Source of the DNA: an uncultured Pseudomonadales bacterium
GTDB taxonomy: Bacteria > Pseudomonadota > Gammaproteobacteria > Pseudomonadales > Azotimanducaceae
DNA: 64,000 nucleotides
Assembly (NCBI GenBank): GCA_938017975.1
Contig: CALIKQ010000031.1
Span: 1-64,000 of the forward strand
Reading direction: 5' to 3'
Made by a program: the position numbers and the translations under genes. Below, piece after piece: positions 8,439 to 15,923 of this stretch. Each line of letters opens with the position of its first letter. The stretch's first letter is position 1. The notes under the pieces were generated by a model. That model had not been told where the DNA came from and made no database searches. It worked only from the letters and a program-made list of their open reading frames with translations.

Positions 8439-9182
8439 TTGGGTGCAACAGTTACATTAGATTTACAGATTAATAGGCTTGGGTTTTGGTCCGCTGTCGT
8501 CGCAATTGCGACGACTGTCATTACCTTTTTCATACCCTTGGACGTGCCGGATGGTTATAATGCTTCGCATGCTGACCGCATCGCTTGGCTCAGCGCTAAC
8601 AGTGGCACTTTTATCCTCGGCTGGATCAACCAGATTGTTGCCATGCTCAGCCTATCAGGTGTCTTCTTCGGTATAGCTTGGCATATCTCCAAAAGAGACC
8701 CGTTACGTGGCATTATCGCGGCGCTGATCGTTTTCTCTTCTTTTATCGCCTTTATCATTCCCAAGTTTATCGCAGTTTGGACCATACCCCTGCTGGCTCA
8801 GACGATCTCAACAGAGGCGGTGGGAGCCGACCTGGCGGACCCGTTACTGAGGTTGCTGAACGTCTCTGTTCCGTTTTCGCTCTACACTTCTTTTGACTAC
8901 CTGGGTTTCTGGCTTTACGCCGTGTTTGGACTGCTTGTGGCGGGTCCTCTATACGGAGAAAACATGAGCGCCAAGATTGCCGCCGTCACCATCGGCATTT
9001 TCGGTTTGTTGTATCACGGCCTGCTGGCCGCCCTGCTGCTCGGAACTATCGCACCGCCAGAAATCGAGTCCTTGTTCCTGGGTGCATCTGGATTATTGTT
9101 GATCGTGGTTGTAGCAATGATGGCCAGTTTCAGGCGTATCATGTTTCTCCCGCTCCTGGCGACCGGCTCTGTCCCTAAATAA
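8439..9182 (+). CDS. Multi-helix membrane protein, unknown function
   Basis: A 247-residue integral membrane protein with about six or seven hydrophobic helices and a soluble-looking loop near residues 40-50 (DVPDGYNASHADRIAW). I do not recognise the family with confidence; it has the look of DUF4386-type proteins. The TTG start at 8439 is supported by ACGGAG eight bases upstream and by tight packing behind the TetR gene. The second flavoprotein begins 49 bases downstream, so it belongs to the same operon and could transport substrate or product. Confidence 0.65.
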   Translation: MGATVTLDLQINRLGFWSAVVAIATTVITFFIPLDVPDGYNASHADRIAWLSANSGTFILGWINQIVAMLSLSGVFFGIAWHISKRDPLRGIIAALIVFSSFIAFIIPKFIAVWTIPLLAQTISTEAVGADLADPLLRLLNVSVPFSLYTSFDYLGFWLYAVFGLLVAGPLYGENMSAKIAAVTIGIFGLLYHGLLAALLLGTIAPPEIESLFLGASGLLLIVVVAMMASFRRIMFLPLLATGSVPK

Positions 9183-9231
9183 ACGTTAACAAACTTCTAC
9201 AAGCCCTCTCTGGGACAGTGCGGATAAGCCA

Positions 9232-11136
9232 ATGACATACAACATTACACGGCGCGACTTTTTAAACGGTATGGCCATTGCGACTGGCACGGGTCTGCTC
9301 ACACCGGCCGAACTTTTTGCTCAAACCAGCACCAGCGGACAAGGCGTGGTTTATCCGCCTACCCTTACCGGCCTACGCGGTAACCACCCAGGCTCATTTG
9401 AGACCATGCACGCCCTTGCCTGGGCCGGACAAAAGCCAGAGGCGCATCACAAACTAGACGAGCACTATGACATGGTGATCGTTGGGGCAGGGGTAAGTGG
9501 CCTTGCGACCGCCTGGTTCTATCAAAAGGCAATGGGACCCGAGGCAAGAATCCTATTGCTGGATAATCACGACGACTTTGGTGGGCATGCTAAGCGTAAT
9601 GAATTTCATCATCGCGGACGGACGCTGCTCGGCATCGGTGGCTCGGTAAATGTGGATGCCCCTTCCGACTGGAGTGACATTTCCAAAGGCCTGCTTGACG
9701 ATCTTGGTGTCGATCTCGAGGCCATGAAAGCCAATTCAGAAAACGTCGCACTATTAAGCGCAACCGCTGACAGCGTGTTGGCGTTCCCTGGAGTGGATGG
9801 CAAAGAAGGTTATACGAGCCATAAAAAGATCCGCGCTAAGTGGCGTCAGTTGATGCTTGGCGTTGGCGATTACGCATCTGCGGTGCGCGCTCTTCCGCTC
9901 CCAGTTTCGGAACAGGACAAATTGATTGAGTTTTTCAGTGGCGACCGCGATTACCTCAATGACCTGTCACAGAGTGAGAAACAATCCTATGTCGAGTCGG
10001 TCAGCTACGCCGAGTTTCTTACTGAGCGGGTTGGCCTAGCACTCGATACCATCTCTATTTTCTATCCGGTACCCAAATTGATGTTTGGGCCCGCCGGATT
10101 GAGAGTGACCGTCATGGAGGCATTTTACTTGGGTTGCCCCGGTGTACAGGGCATGGACTGGCTCGCTAAATTGGCCGCGGGGATTCTTGAAGGTCAGGAG
10201 ACCGGTTCCGAATCACTGTATTTTCCGGATGGCAACGCATCGCTCGCCAGGTTGCTGGTTCACAAACTGATCCCACGAGCGGCGTCGGACGCAAGCGGTT
10301 TTGACGATATCGCGACTAGCCGTTTTGACTATGGCGCGCTCGACGAAAAGGCACATTCGATCCGATTACGACTAAACAGTACTGTGGTTGGCGTGCGAGA
10401 GACCGAAGACGATGCAGTGACTGTTGATTATGTCCGCGATGGCAATGCGGTCAGCGTCACAGGCGATCATTGCGTGCTCGCCTGTTATAACAGTGCGATC
10501 CCTTACCTTTGCCCACAGTTACCGGAAAGTCAGAAGGAAGCGCTTCGCTACGGCGTCAAAGTCCCGCTGGTGTGGACTAATGTCCTGATTGACAACGGAC
10601 ACGCTTTTTCCAAACTCGGTGGGGGCCAGGTAATTTGCCCCGATGATCCATACGTAATGGTCACCACTCCGCCAGTAACGACTACAGGCGGTCACCAGCC
10701 ACCGCGTGGGCCGGATGATCCGATGGTGATTCACATGCTGGGTGTTCCTTCGGTGACATCCACAGGCACTGAAACCAGCCGTGAATTACTCTCAACGGCT
10801 CGCCACAATGTCTATGCAACTACCTTTGACACCTATGAGAGCCAAGTCCGGGGGCAACTACAGGGGCTGTTAGGCGATCACGGCTTCAACCACAAGTTCG
10901 ATATCAAGGCGATTACCGTGAACCGCTGGCCTCACGGCTATGCTTACGAATATATGTCATTGGATGATCCGAAGTGGACGCCAGGACAAGCGCCCCATGA
11001 ACTCGGCCGAGCCCAGTTCGGTAGGATTTCGATCGCTAATTCGGATTCCGAGGCATACGCCTACCTGAATGCTGCAATCGATGCCGGCTGGCGCGCCGTC
11101 ACTGAACAGGTGACATACAACGATCTCCAGGGTTAG
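9232..11136 (+). CDS. Tat-exported flavin amine oxidoreductase, spermidine dehydrogenase-like (paralogue 2)
   Basis: A 634-residue paralogue of the protein at 3257-5161, with the same Tat signal (TRRDFLNGMA at 6-15), the same VYPPTLTGLRGNHPGSFE segment, FAD motif VIVGAGVSGLATAW at 82-95 and LDNHDDFGGHAKRNEF directly after. The C-terminal ITVNRWPHGYAYEYM is conserved with Pseudomonas SpdH. It should be a periplasmic FAD enzyme oxidising a polyamine or related amine. Two divergent copies within 8 kb, one on each strand of the same regulatory region, suggest different substrates or two positions on one substrate. It ends the plus-strand operon. Confidence 0.83.
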   Translation: MTYNITRRDFLNGMAIATGTGLLTPAELFAQTSTSGQGVVYPPTLTGLRGNHPGSFETMHALAWAGQKPEAHHKLDEHYDMVIVGAGVSGLATAWFYQKAMGPEARILLLDNHDDFGGHAKRNEFHHRGRTLLGIGGSVNVDAPSDWSDISKGLLDDLGVDLEAMKANSENVALLSATADSVLAFPGVDGKEGYTSHKKIRAKWRQLMLGVGDYASAVRALPLPVSEQDKLIEFFSGDRDYLNDLSQSEKQSYVESVSYAEFLTERVGLALDTISIFYPVPKLMFGPAGLRVTVMEAFYLGCPGVQGMDWLAKLAAGILEGQETGSESLYFPDGNASLARLLVHKLIPRAASDASGFDDIATSRFDYGALDEKAHSIRLRLNSTVVGVRETEDDAVTVDYVRDGNAVSVTGDHCVLACYNSAIPYLCPQLPESQKEALRYGVKVPLVWTNVLIDNGHAFSKLGGGQVICPDDPYVMVTTPPVTTTGGHQPPRGPDDPMVIHMLGVPSVTSTGTETSRELLSTARHNVYATTFDTYESQVRGQLQGLLGDHGFNHKFDIKAITVNRWPHGYAYEYMSLDDPKWTPGQAPHELGRAQFGRISIANSDSEAYAYLNAAIDAGWRAVTEQVTYNDLQG

Positions 11137-11510
11137 TCGGTCGTCAATGCGGTTAATAAGACTAAACACGCTCTTCAACTTTCAGAAGAGTATTCTGGTT
11201 CCAGCCGGTTAGTTGCTGTCCCCGTTAGCCCATCTGAGCATGAGTTGTGCGCTCGGGAATTTAGCCTCACTGATTGAACACTTGGCAAATCGCCCTCCTA
11301 TTCCAGACTCCGGCCGCGCGCGACAGCAAGGTCAGTAAGTTTTTCATCTCGGGAAAAAGCAAAAATTTCTATGACGAGCCTTTCTTATGCTCGACGAGCC
11401 TTTCTTACGCTCAATGAACAGCGATGAAGAGAATTCGAGACGGTCTTTAAAAACCGCGTTATAGTCATTGATATCAAACTTCCTAAAGCAAAACCATTGG
11501 AGCCGTGCCC
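11137..11510. other. Intergenic region, 374 bases, with weak hairpin
   Basis: No gene is supported here. A short inverted repeat CTCTTC-aactttca-GAAGAG at 11171-11190 may end the upstream operon, although no T-run follows. The tandem repeat at 11373-11412 and the promoter of the CoA-transferase occupy the right half. Confidence 0.5.
11373..11412. repeat. Two tandem 20-bp direct repeats
   Basis: GACGAGCCTTTCTTATGCTC at 11373-11392 is followed directly by the same 20 bases with one change (T to C at the 16th base) at 11393-11412. The pair lies about 100 bases upstream of the CoA-transferase start and could be a recent duplication or two half-sites for a regulator. Confidence 0.85.
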
Positions 11511-12695
11511 ATGAAACCCCTTGAAGGCTTGCGAGTTCTGGATCTCACCCATGTGCTGGCGGGACCTTACTGCACCTATCAACTCGGAATGCTCGGCGCA
11601 GAGATCATCAAAATCGAAGCCCCATCAGGCGATATGACACGATCCTGGGGCGGTACGCCAGAGCAGTTGTCTCATAGAATTGGGAGCGGGTTTGTACCTC
11701 AAAATGCCGGTAAACGCAGCCTTTGTTTGGACCTTTCGAATCTCGAGGCCCAAGCTTGTGCTCAGAGGCTCGCAGCAAACGTCGACATTCTCGTTGAAAA
11801 CTTTGAGGGCGGGACTATGGCTAAATTTGGCCTAGATTACCCATCGCTCGTTGACAAAAATCCCGGCCTCATTTACTTATCCATTTCAGCCTTTGGGCGA
11901 AATGGTCCTCAGGCAAATCGACCCGGATTTGACGATGTCATCCAGGCCACCTCCGGCTACATGGCCAACAATATTCGCGGCGATGGTCCGATTCGAACTG
12001 GCGGGCCGGTGCTGGATTACGCTACCGGCATGCAGGCTGCCTCGGCAGTTTTGGCGGCGCTGTTGCTAAAAGCTCGAACTGGAGAAGGCCAATATATTGA
12101 TTTGGCCATGCAAGACGTGGCGATGTTGCTGCTCAATCGTAATACCAGTATCGCCGCCTCAACGGGCACGCCACCCCCACCGGCAGGTAACCGGGAAGCG
12201 CCGTTACTGGGTCGGTATGAGACGCAAGACGGTTACGTTATGCTGGCAGGTTATTTTCCCGATCATTGCCGCAGGATCTGTGCCGCGATCGGTTTAACCG
12301 ACTATGCAGAACTTACAACCAAGGCGTTTATGACCCGCATCAAAACCATTGAGCAGGATGTGGTTGCCCGGCTGCTGACCAAAACATCCGCTGAATGGGA
12401 CGCGTGCTTCGCGCAGGCCAAAGCCGTCGCAGGCGGAGTCCAAAGCCTTGAGCAGACCCTGGCAGGTGGGCAACCGGAGGCTCGCGGTCTGCTTCAGCAG
12501 GTCGAAACCGCAGCAGGCGCGCAGCAAGTTACAACCGCGGGATATCGCATCAATGAGTCCGTTTTTGGCCCAGCCGGTGAGGTGCCGCTGCTCGGACAGC
12601 ATTCAACAGCTGTGCTTAAAGCATTCAATTACAGCGACGACGATATTGCCCGTTTAATTTCCGCTGGCGCCGTAATTCAAGCGACCGCGGCCTAA
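11511..12695 (+). CDS. Class III CoA-transferase (CaiB/BaiF family)
   Basis: A 394-residue family III CoA-transferase. The N-terminus PLEGLRVLDLTHVLAGP is diagnostic, and the catalytic aspartate is present in GGPVLDYATG at residue 169, the position known from CaiB and formyl-CoA transferase. These cytoplasmic, interlocked dimers move CoA from one thioester to a free acid. ATG 11511 is preferred over GTG 11505 because TGGAG lies eight bases before it. It is followed after 131 bases by an amidase, so a plausible pathway is amide hydrolysis to an acid and then CoA activation. The acid is unknown. Confidence 0.88.
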   Translation: MKPLEGLRVLDLTHVLAGPYCTYQLGMLGAEIIKIEAPSGDMTRSWGGTPEQLSHRIGSGFVPQNAGKRSLCLDLSNLEAQACAQRLAANVDILVENFEGGTMAKFGLDYPSLVDKNPGLIYLSISAFGRNGPQANRPGFDDVIQATSGYMANNIRGDGPIRTGGPVLDYATGMQAASAVLAALLLKARTGEGQYIDLAMQDVAMLLLNRNTSIAASTGTPPPPAGNREAPLLGRYETQDGYVMLAGYFPDHCRRICAAIGLTDYAELTTKAFMTRIKTIEQDVVARLLTKTSAEWDACFAQAKAVAGGVQSLEQTLAGGQPEARGLLQQVETAAGAQQVTTAGYRINESVFGPAGEVPLLGQHSTAVLKAFNYSDDDIARLISAGAVIQATAA

Positions 12696-12826
12696 CGCGC
12701 TATGCGCAACGATTCCAACAATCCGCTTCTCGCTGGGACCGGAAAACCAAGTCAAGGCCAGCGATCCCTCAGCAGCATAGAGGCTGCCGCAGCCTGGTTT
12801 CCGTCTGATCAAAAGAGGTCCAAAAA

Positions 12827-14254
12827 ATGAATATTTTGGGGCTCTCCGCAATCACGATTGCCAAGCTGATACGAGATCGCGAGTTGTCCGCGCTTGCGGT
12901 CATGATGCAAACCCTTGAGCAAGCAGAACGCGTTCAGCGCGCCTTGAACCCCTTTGTGACGATCGCCTGGGATCAGGCCATTGAGCACGCAAAACGCTGC
13001 GATGAACTGTTGCTTAAAGGTCCGCCAAGTAATACGGCCCATCTTTTCGGCGTGCCGTTTACCGCCAAAGATTTATTGAACACCTTTGATTTAAGAACCA
13101 CGTATGGCTCGCGAGCCTTCGAAGCCTTTCAACCCAAGGCGGATGTCGTTGCAATCGATCGACTCCGCAAGGCCGGCGCGGTGCTCATCGGAAAAACAAC
13201 CACACCGGAATTTGCCTCAAAGCTACTCACCGACTCGGAACTCACCGGCATCACCCGCAATCCTTGGGTTCCGGCGCGCTCTCCGGGCGGCAGTAGTGGC
13301 GGCGCTGCCGCCGCGGTTGCGAGCGGCGTCGGCGCATTTGCAGTTAGCACTGATGGCGGCGGTTCTGCACGTGTGCCAGCTGCTGCATGCGGCATTCTTG
13401 GTTTGAAAGTGACCCTGGGCGCAATTCCACACGAGACCTGGCCCTTTCACTTTGGTAACAATAGTTCTATCTCAATTAACAGCCGAAACGTCGAAGATCT
13501 TATCCTCGCGTTTAATCTGATGAAGGGCGCCAACTCGATGGACCCTTGGTCCCGACGCCAGATTGAGCCCCTGACTCAGCCAGCACAATCGCAAACCAAG
13601 GGCCTGAAAAAAAACGCGCTTTTGATACCCGCTTTGGGCGGCCAAGCCTGCGATAAAAAGATCATGGCGATCGTTGGGCAATCAATCCAAGCGCTCGAGC
13701 GTAACGGATACGAGATTACGATCGCGGAGGGCGATCCGATCGCCTTCGATTCGAGTCTGTCGTTCGACATGATGGCGGCGAACCTTGCGGCTCGTGTTCG
13801 GGCCATGCAGCCCGATGAACGAGCCCGCCTCAGTGCTCCCCTGAAAACCTTATTGTCAAACATGACCTTCAAATCTGATGGGGTACGTCTACAAGCTCAG
13901 GCGATTGAACGCTCAGCGCTTTACGATCGCCTAGAGCAGAGCTTAAGCCGATACAGCCTGCTCCTAACGCCGACACTGAATGCCCAACCCCCCCTTGCGG
14001 ATCCGAGCGGCGATCAGCGCGTCCGCATAAATGATGATTGGGCGCCGCTGGCTGCTTGGTGGTCACATCTGTCAATTGCGAACCTGACCGGTCATCCTGC
14101 CATCTCGATTCCATGCGGCTGGGACGCAGATGGCCTGCCGGTGGGCCTACACGCCATTGCCGGATGGGACTGCGAGCAAGACCTAGTGGATCTTGCCGCA
14201 AACGCTGCGCTAAATCATGACTGGACCAGCCATTTACCGAGCTTTGAGTCATGA
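12827..14254 (+). CDS. Amidase signature family hydrolase
   Basis: A 475-residue amidase-signature enzyme. The Ser-cisSer-Lys triad is visible: K81 in FTAKDLLN, the cis-serine S156 in PGGSSGGAAAAV, and the nucleophile S180 in STDGGGSARVPA, with the usual 24-residue distance between the serines. It hydrolyses a carboxamide to acid plus ammonia or amine in the cytoplasm. AGAGGT precedes the ATG. It follows the CoA-transferase on the same strand and may be co-transcribed with it. Substrate not predictable; glutamyl-tRNA amidotransferase is unlikely because no GatB or GatC is adjacent. Confidence 0.87.
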   Translation: MNILGLSAITIAKLIRDRELSALAVMMQTLEQAERVQRALNPFVTIAWDQAIEHAKRCDELLLKGPPSNTAHLFGVPFTAKDLLNTFDLRTTYGSRAFEAFQPKADVVAIDRLRKAGAVLIGKTTTPEFASKLLTDSELTGITRNPWVPARSPGGSSGGAAAAVASGVGAFAVSTDGGGSARVPAAACGILGLKVTLGAIPHETWPFHFGNNSSISINSRNVEDLILAFNLMKGANSMDPWSRRQIEPLTQPAQSQTKGLKKNALLIPALGGQACDKKIMAIVGQSIQALERNGYEITIAEGDPIAFDSSLSFDMMAANLAARVRAMQPDERARLSAPLKTLLSNMTFKSDGVRLQAQAIERSALYDRLEQSLSRYSLLLTPTLNAQPPLADPSGDQRVRINDDWAPLAAWWSHLSIANLTGHPAISIPCGWDADGLPVGLHAIAGWDCEQDLVDLAANAALNHDWTSHLPSFES

Positions 14255-14430
14255 TTTAAAGCGTTTTTCAGCCACCAACCGTGTTATCCGCTTTTCAGGA
14301 GCATCAGTCCTAGCGCGCCAAGATCGATCTGGCGAGCGCAGTGCTTAGAAGGAATAACCACGTTTTTCCTACCTTGAGAAGTGGAAACGCTGTCGGCCTT
14401 GACGTTTCTAGCTCTGCGGAGAGAGCGAGT

Positions 14431-14480
14431 TGGTAGCTACGGGTGGACTTGAACCACCGACCTCAGCAGGATGAATGCAG
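14431..14480 (-). pseudogene. tRNA-Met(CAT)-like 3' half, truncated
   Basis: On the minus strand this reads as the 3' half of a tRNA: an imperfect anticodon arm CTGCA-TTCATCC-TGCTG (anticodon CAT, one mismatch in the stem), a five-base variable loop, a perfect T-arm GGTGG-TTCAAGT-CCACC, acceptor strand CGTAGCT, discriminator A and encoded CCA. The expected D-arm and 5' acceptor strand are absent; upstream is unrelated sequence. It is therefore a remnant, of the kind left when an element integrates into or recombines at a tRNA gene. Confidence 0.6.
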
Positions 14481-14494
14481 GGAACCTGGATACC

Positions 14495-14851
14495 TCACCG
14501 ATTCTCAGGTTGGGAGAGATCCAGACGGTTTCCGCCTCCTGAGCGAGCTTTAAGGATTATAAACGGCAAGTACGCACGCACCAGTACGCCATCAAAACTT
14601 CCCAGCAAACACTCTTCGGATTCGAGTTTTAGCCAGTGCTGCATCGATGCGGAGGTCGAACGCGGATTGTGAAGCTGCTCGTTTGTAACTGATTCCACGA
14701 CCAACTTGATCCGTTGTTGTAGGGTGAGCGTGAATCCACCCCAGTAGTGGTAACGCACGCTACCGGATCGCAATAACACCCCTACGGTACCGGTGTCCTC
14801 TTGGCCCAAGGTTACTAGACGCTGGTTGATTCTGAGCCTAATACTGTACAT
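14495..14851 (-). CDS. Hypothetical ORF behind LexA-overlapped promoter
   Basis: A 118-codon frame beginning MYSIRLRINQRLV. No family is recognised, and the C-terminal third has a compositional drift that suggests a truncated or degenerate protein. Its importance lies in the promoter: a near-consensus sigma-70 promoter and a LexA box overlap its first codons. No Shine-Dalgarno sequence precedes the ATG; the predicted transcription start is at or within a few bases of it, so translation would be leaderless, or begins at the TTG of codon 15, or the transcript is non-coding. It lies between the tRNA-Met remnant and tRNA-Arg and may be a relic of an integrated element. Confidence 0.4.
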   Translation of the reverse strand: MYSIRLRINQRLVTLGQEDTGTVGVLLRSGSVRYHYWGGFTLTLQQRIKLVVESVTNEQLHNPRSTSASMQHWLKLESEECLLGSFDGVLVRAYLPFIILKARSGGGNRLDLSQPENR

Positions 14852-14861
14852 TTATACAGTA
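14842..14861 (-). promoter_or_regulatory. LexA (SOS) box
   Basis: TACTGTACATTTATACAGTA matches the gammaproteobacterial LexA consensus: CTGT, eight A/T-rich bases, ACAG, with flanking TA on each side. It overlaps the -10 element of the minus-strand promoter and the ATG at 14851. Confidence 0.8.
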
Positions 14862-14890
14862 TACGCTAATCTTTCGTGACCTGTCACGAA
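14858..14890 (-). promoter_or_regulatory. Sigma-70 promoter with second palindrome
   Basis: On the minus strand, GTGACA (14887-14882) and TATACT (14863-14858) are separated by 18 bases, each with one mismatch to the -35 and -10 consensus. The -35 lies inside a perfect 8-bp inverted repeat TTCGTGAC-CT-GTCACGAA (14873-14890), which could be a second operator. The predicted transcript starts near 14851. Confidence 0.65.
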
Positions 14891-14953
14891 TACTGGAACC
14901 CGCCTGACAGATTGCCTATACTGCGCTTCTCGTTAGGCGTTGGCGCCAACGTT

Positions 14954-15030
14954 CCGCTCGTAGCTCAGCTGGATAGAGCACCAGGCTTCGAACCTGGGTG
15001 TCGGGAGTTCGAATCTCTCCGGGCGGGCCA
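14954..15030 (+). tRNA. tRNA-Arg (anticodon TCG)
   Basis: A complete cloverleaf of 77 bases: acceptor CCGCTCG pairs with CGGGCGG (one G-U), D-arm GCTC...GAGC, anticodon arm CCAGG-CTTCGAA-CCTGG with anticodon TCG reading CGA arginine codons, T-arm GGGAG-TTCGAAT-CTCTC, discriminator G and encoded CCA. It stands alone, followed by a short T-run at 15031-15038. Confidence 0.95.
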
Positions 15031-15063
15031 TCTTTTTATGAGCCCCAATAAAATCGCTATCCG

Positions 15064-15843
15064 TCACAGTTTTTTGGCCCGTGTCGCTACGCTAGTTGGG
15101 CTGAAGGTGCTAAAGGGAATCAAATCATCCCGATAGTCTTCATATAAATCCGCAATCACAAAACCCGCTCTCAGCTGTCCACCGAGTTGGGTATCTAATG
15201 AGTGGCTGAACTCTAAGGCAAGCCCGCTTTCTTCGAGTGCGTCTAGCTCGAAGTCGCTCAGGCTCTCGGCTTCATCGTAAGGCAGTTTACGCGTGACTTC
15301 TATTTTCCCAGTACGCGCTGCCTCATCGTGATCAAATAAGAACATGCTTGGGTTCATAAAGCCCGCAAGCAAATCGCCTCGAGGTTTTAACACCCGAAAG
15401 CATTGCGCCCACACGACCTCTATATGGGATACGAAGAGATTAGAAACAGGGTGAAAAATGAGGTCAAAGCTTTCTGCATCGAACCGAGAAAGATCAGCCA
15501 TATCTCCTTGTAGGCAGGTAACGTCGAGATGATGACGTTCGGCGAGTATTCGATCTTTTTCTAGCTGAACATCAGATAAATCGAAGCTGACTACGCTCGC
15601 GCCGGCAGCAGCAAGCACAGGGACCTGCTGGCCGCCTCCGGAGGCAAGACAAAGCACCTTCTTACCGCTCAGGTGACCGAACCATGATTTGGGTACTGCT
15701 TTTAATGGCGTTAAAATGACGTCCCAATCGCCGCTTTGAGCAGCGGCAATCGTTTCATCTGAAACGGGAACAGACCATTGACCATTGTTACGTGATTGTT
15801 GGTTCCACGCCTTTCGGTTAAATTCGAGAATATCCACTCTCAT
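15064..15843 (-). CDS. Class I SAM-dependent methyltransferase
   Basis: About 259 residues from ATG 15843 (MRVDILEFNRKAWNQQ); an upstream in-frame ATG adds 26 residues that are not typical of the family. The SAM-binding motif I is VLCLASGGGQQ, followed by the acidic end of strand 2 (VVSFDLSD) and motif II/III DLIFHPVSNLFV. The substrate is unknown; this group is annotated as class I methyltransferases of the UbiE/Methyltransf_11 type. It lies downstream of the M28-like gene on the same strand, with its 3' end 34 bases from tRNA-Arg. Confidence 0.82.
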   Translation of the reverse strand: MRVDILEFNRKAWNQQSRNNGQWSVPVSDETIAAAQSGDWDVILTPLKAVPKSWFGHLSGKKVLCLASGGGQQVPVLAAAGASVVSFDLSDVQLEKDRILAERHHLDVTCLQGDMADLSRFDAESFDLIFHPVSNLFVSHIEVVWAQCFRVLKPRGDLLAGFMNPSMFLFDHDEAARTGKIEVTRKLPYDEAESLSDFELDALEESGLALEFSHSLDTQLGGQLRAGFVIADLYEDYRDDLIPFSTFSPTSVATRAKKL

Positions 15844-15923
15844 CGTTTTTCTCTTTGCTAGTCTGTCGAACTGAAGCGCCAGTGGCCTGGCAAAATGACT
15901 AATTGTTATAAGCCAGCACATTC

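Noticed and set aside
14431-14520. Functional tRNA-Met on the minus strand
   Set aside because: Only the 3' half folds; the D-arm and 5' acceptor strand are missing, so it cannot give a normal tRNA.
14876-15136. Plus-strand ORF across tRNA-Arg (contains APGFEPGCREFESLRAGH)
   Set aside because: This is the well-known false translation of a tRNA gene; the cloverleaf at 14954-15030 explains the sequence.
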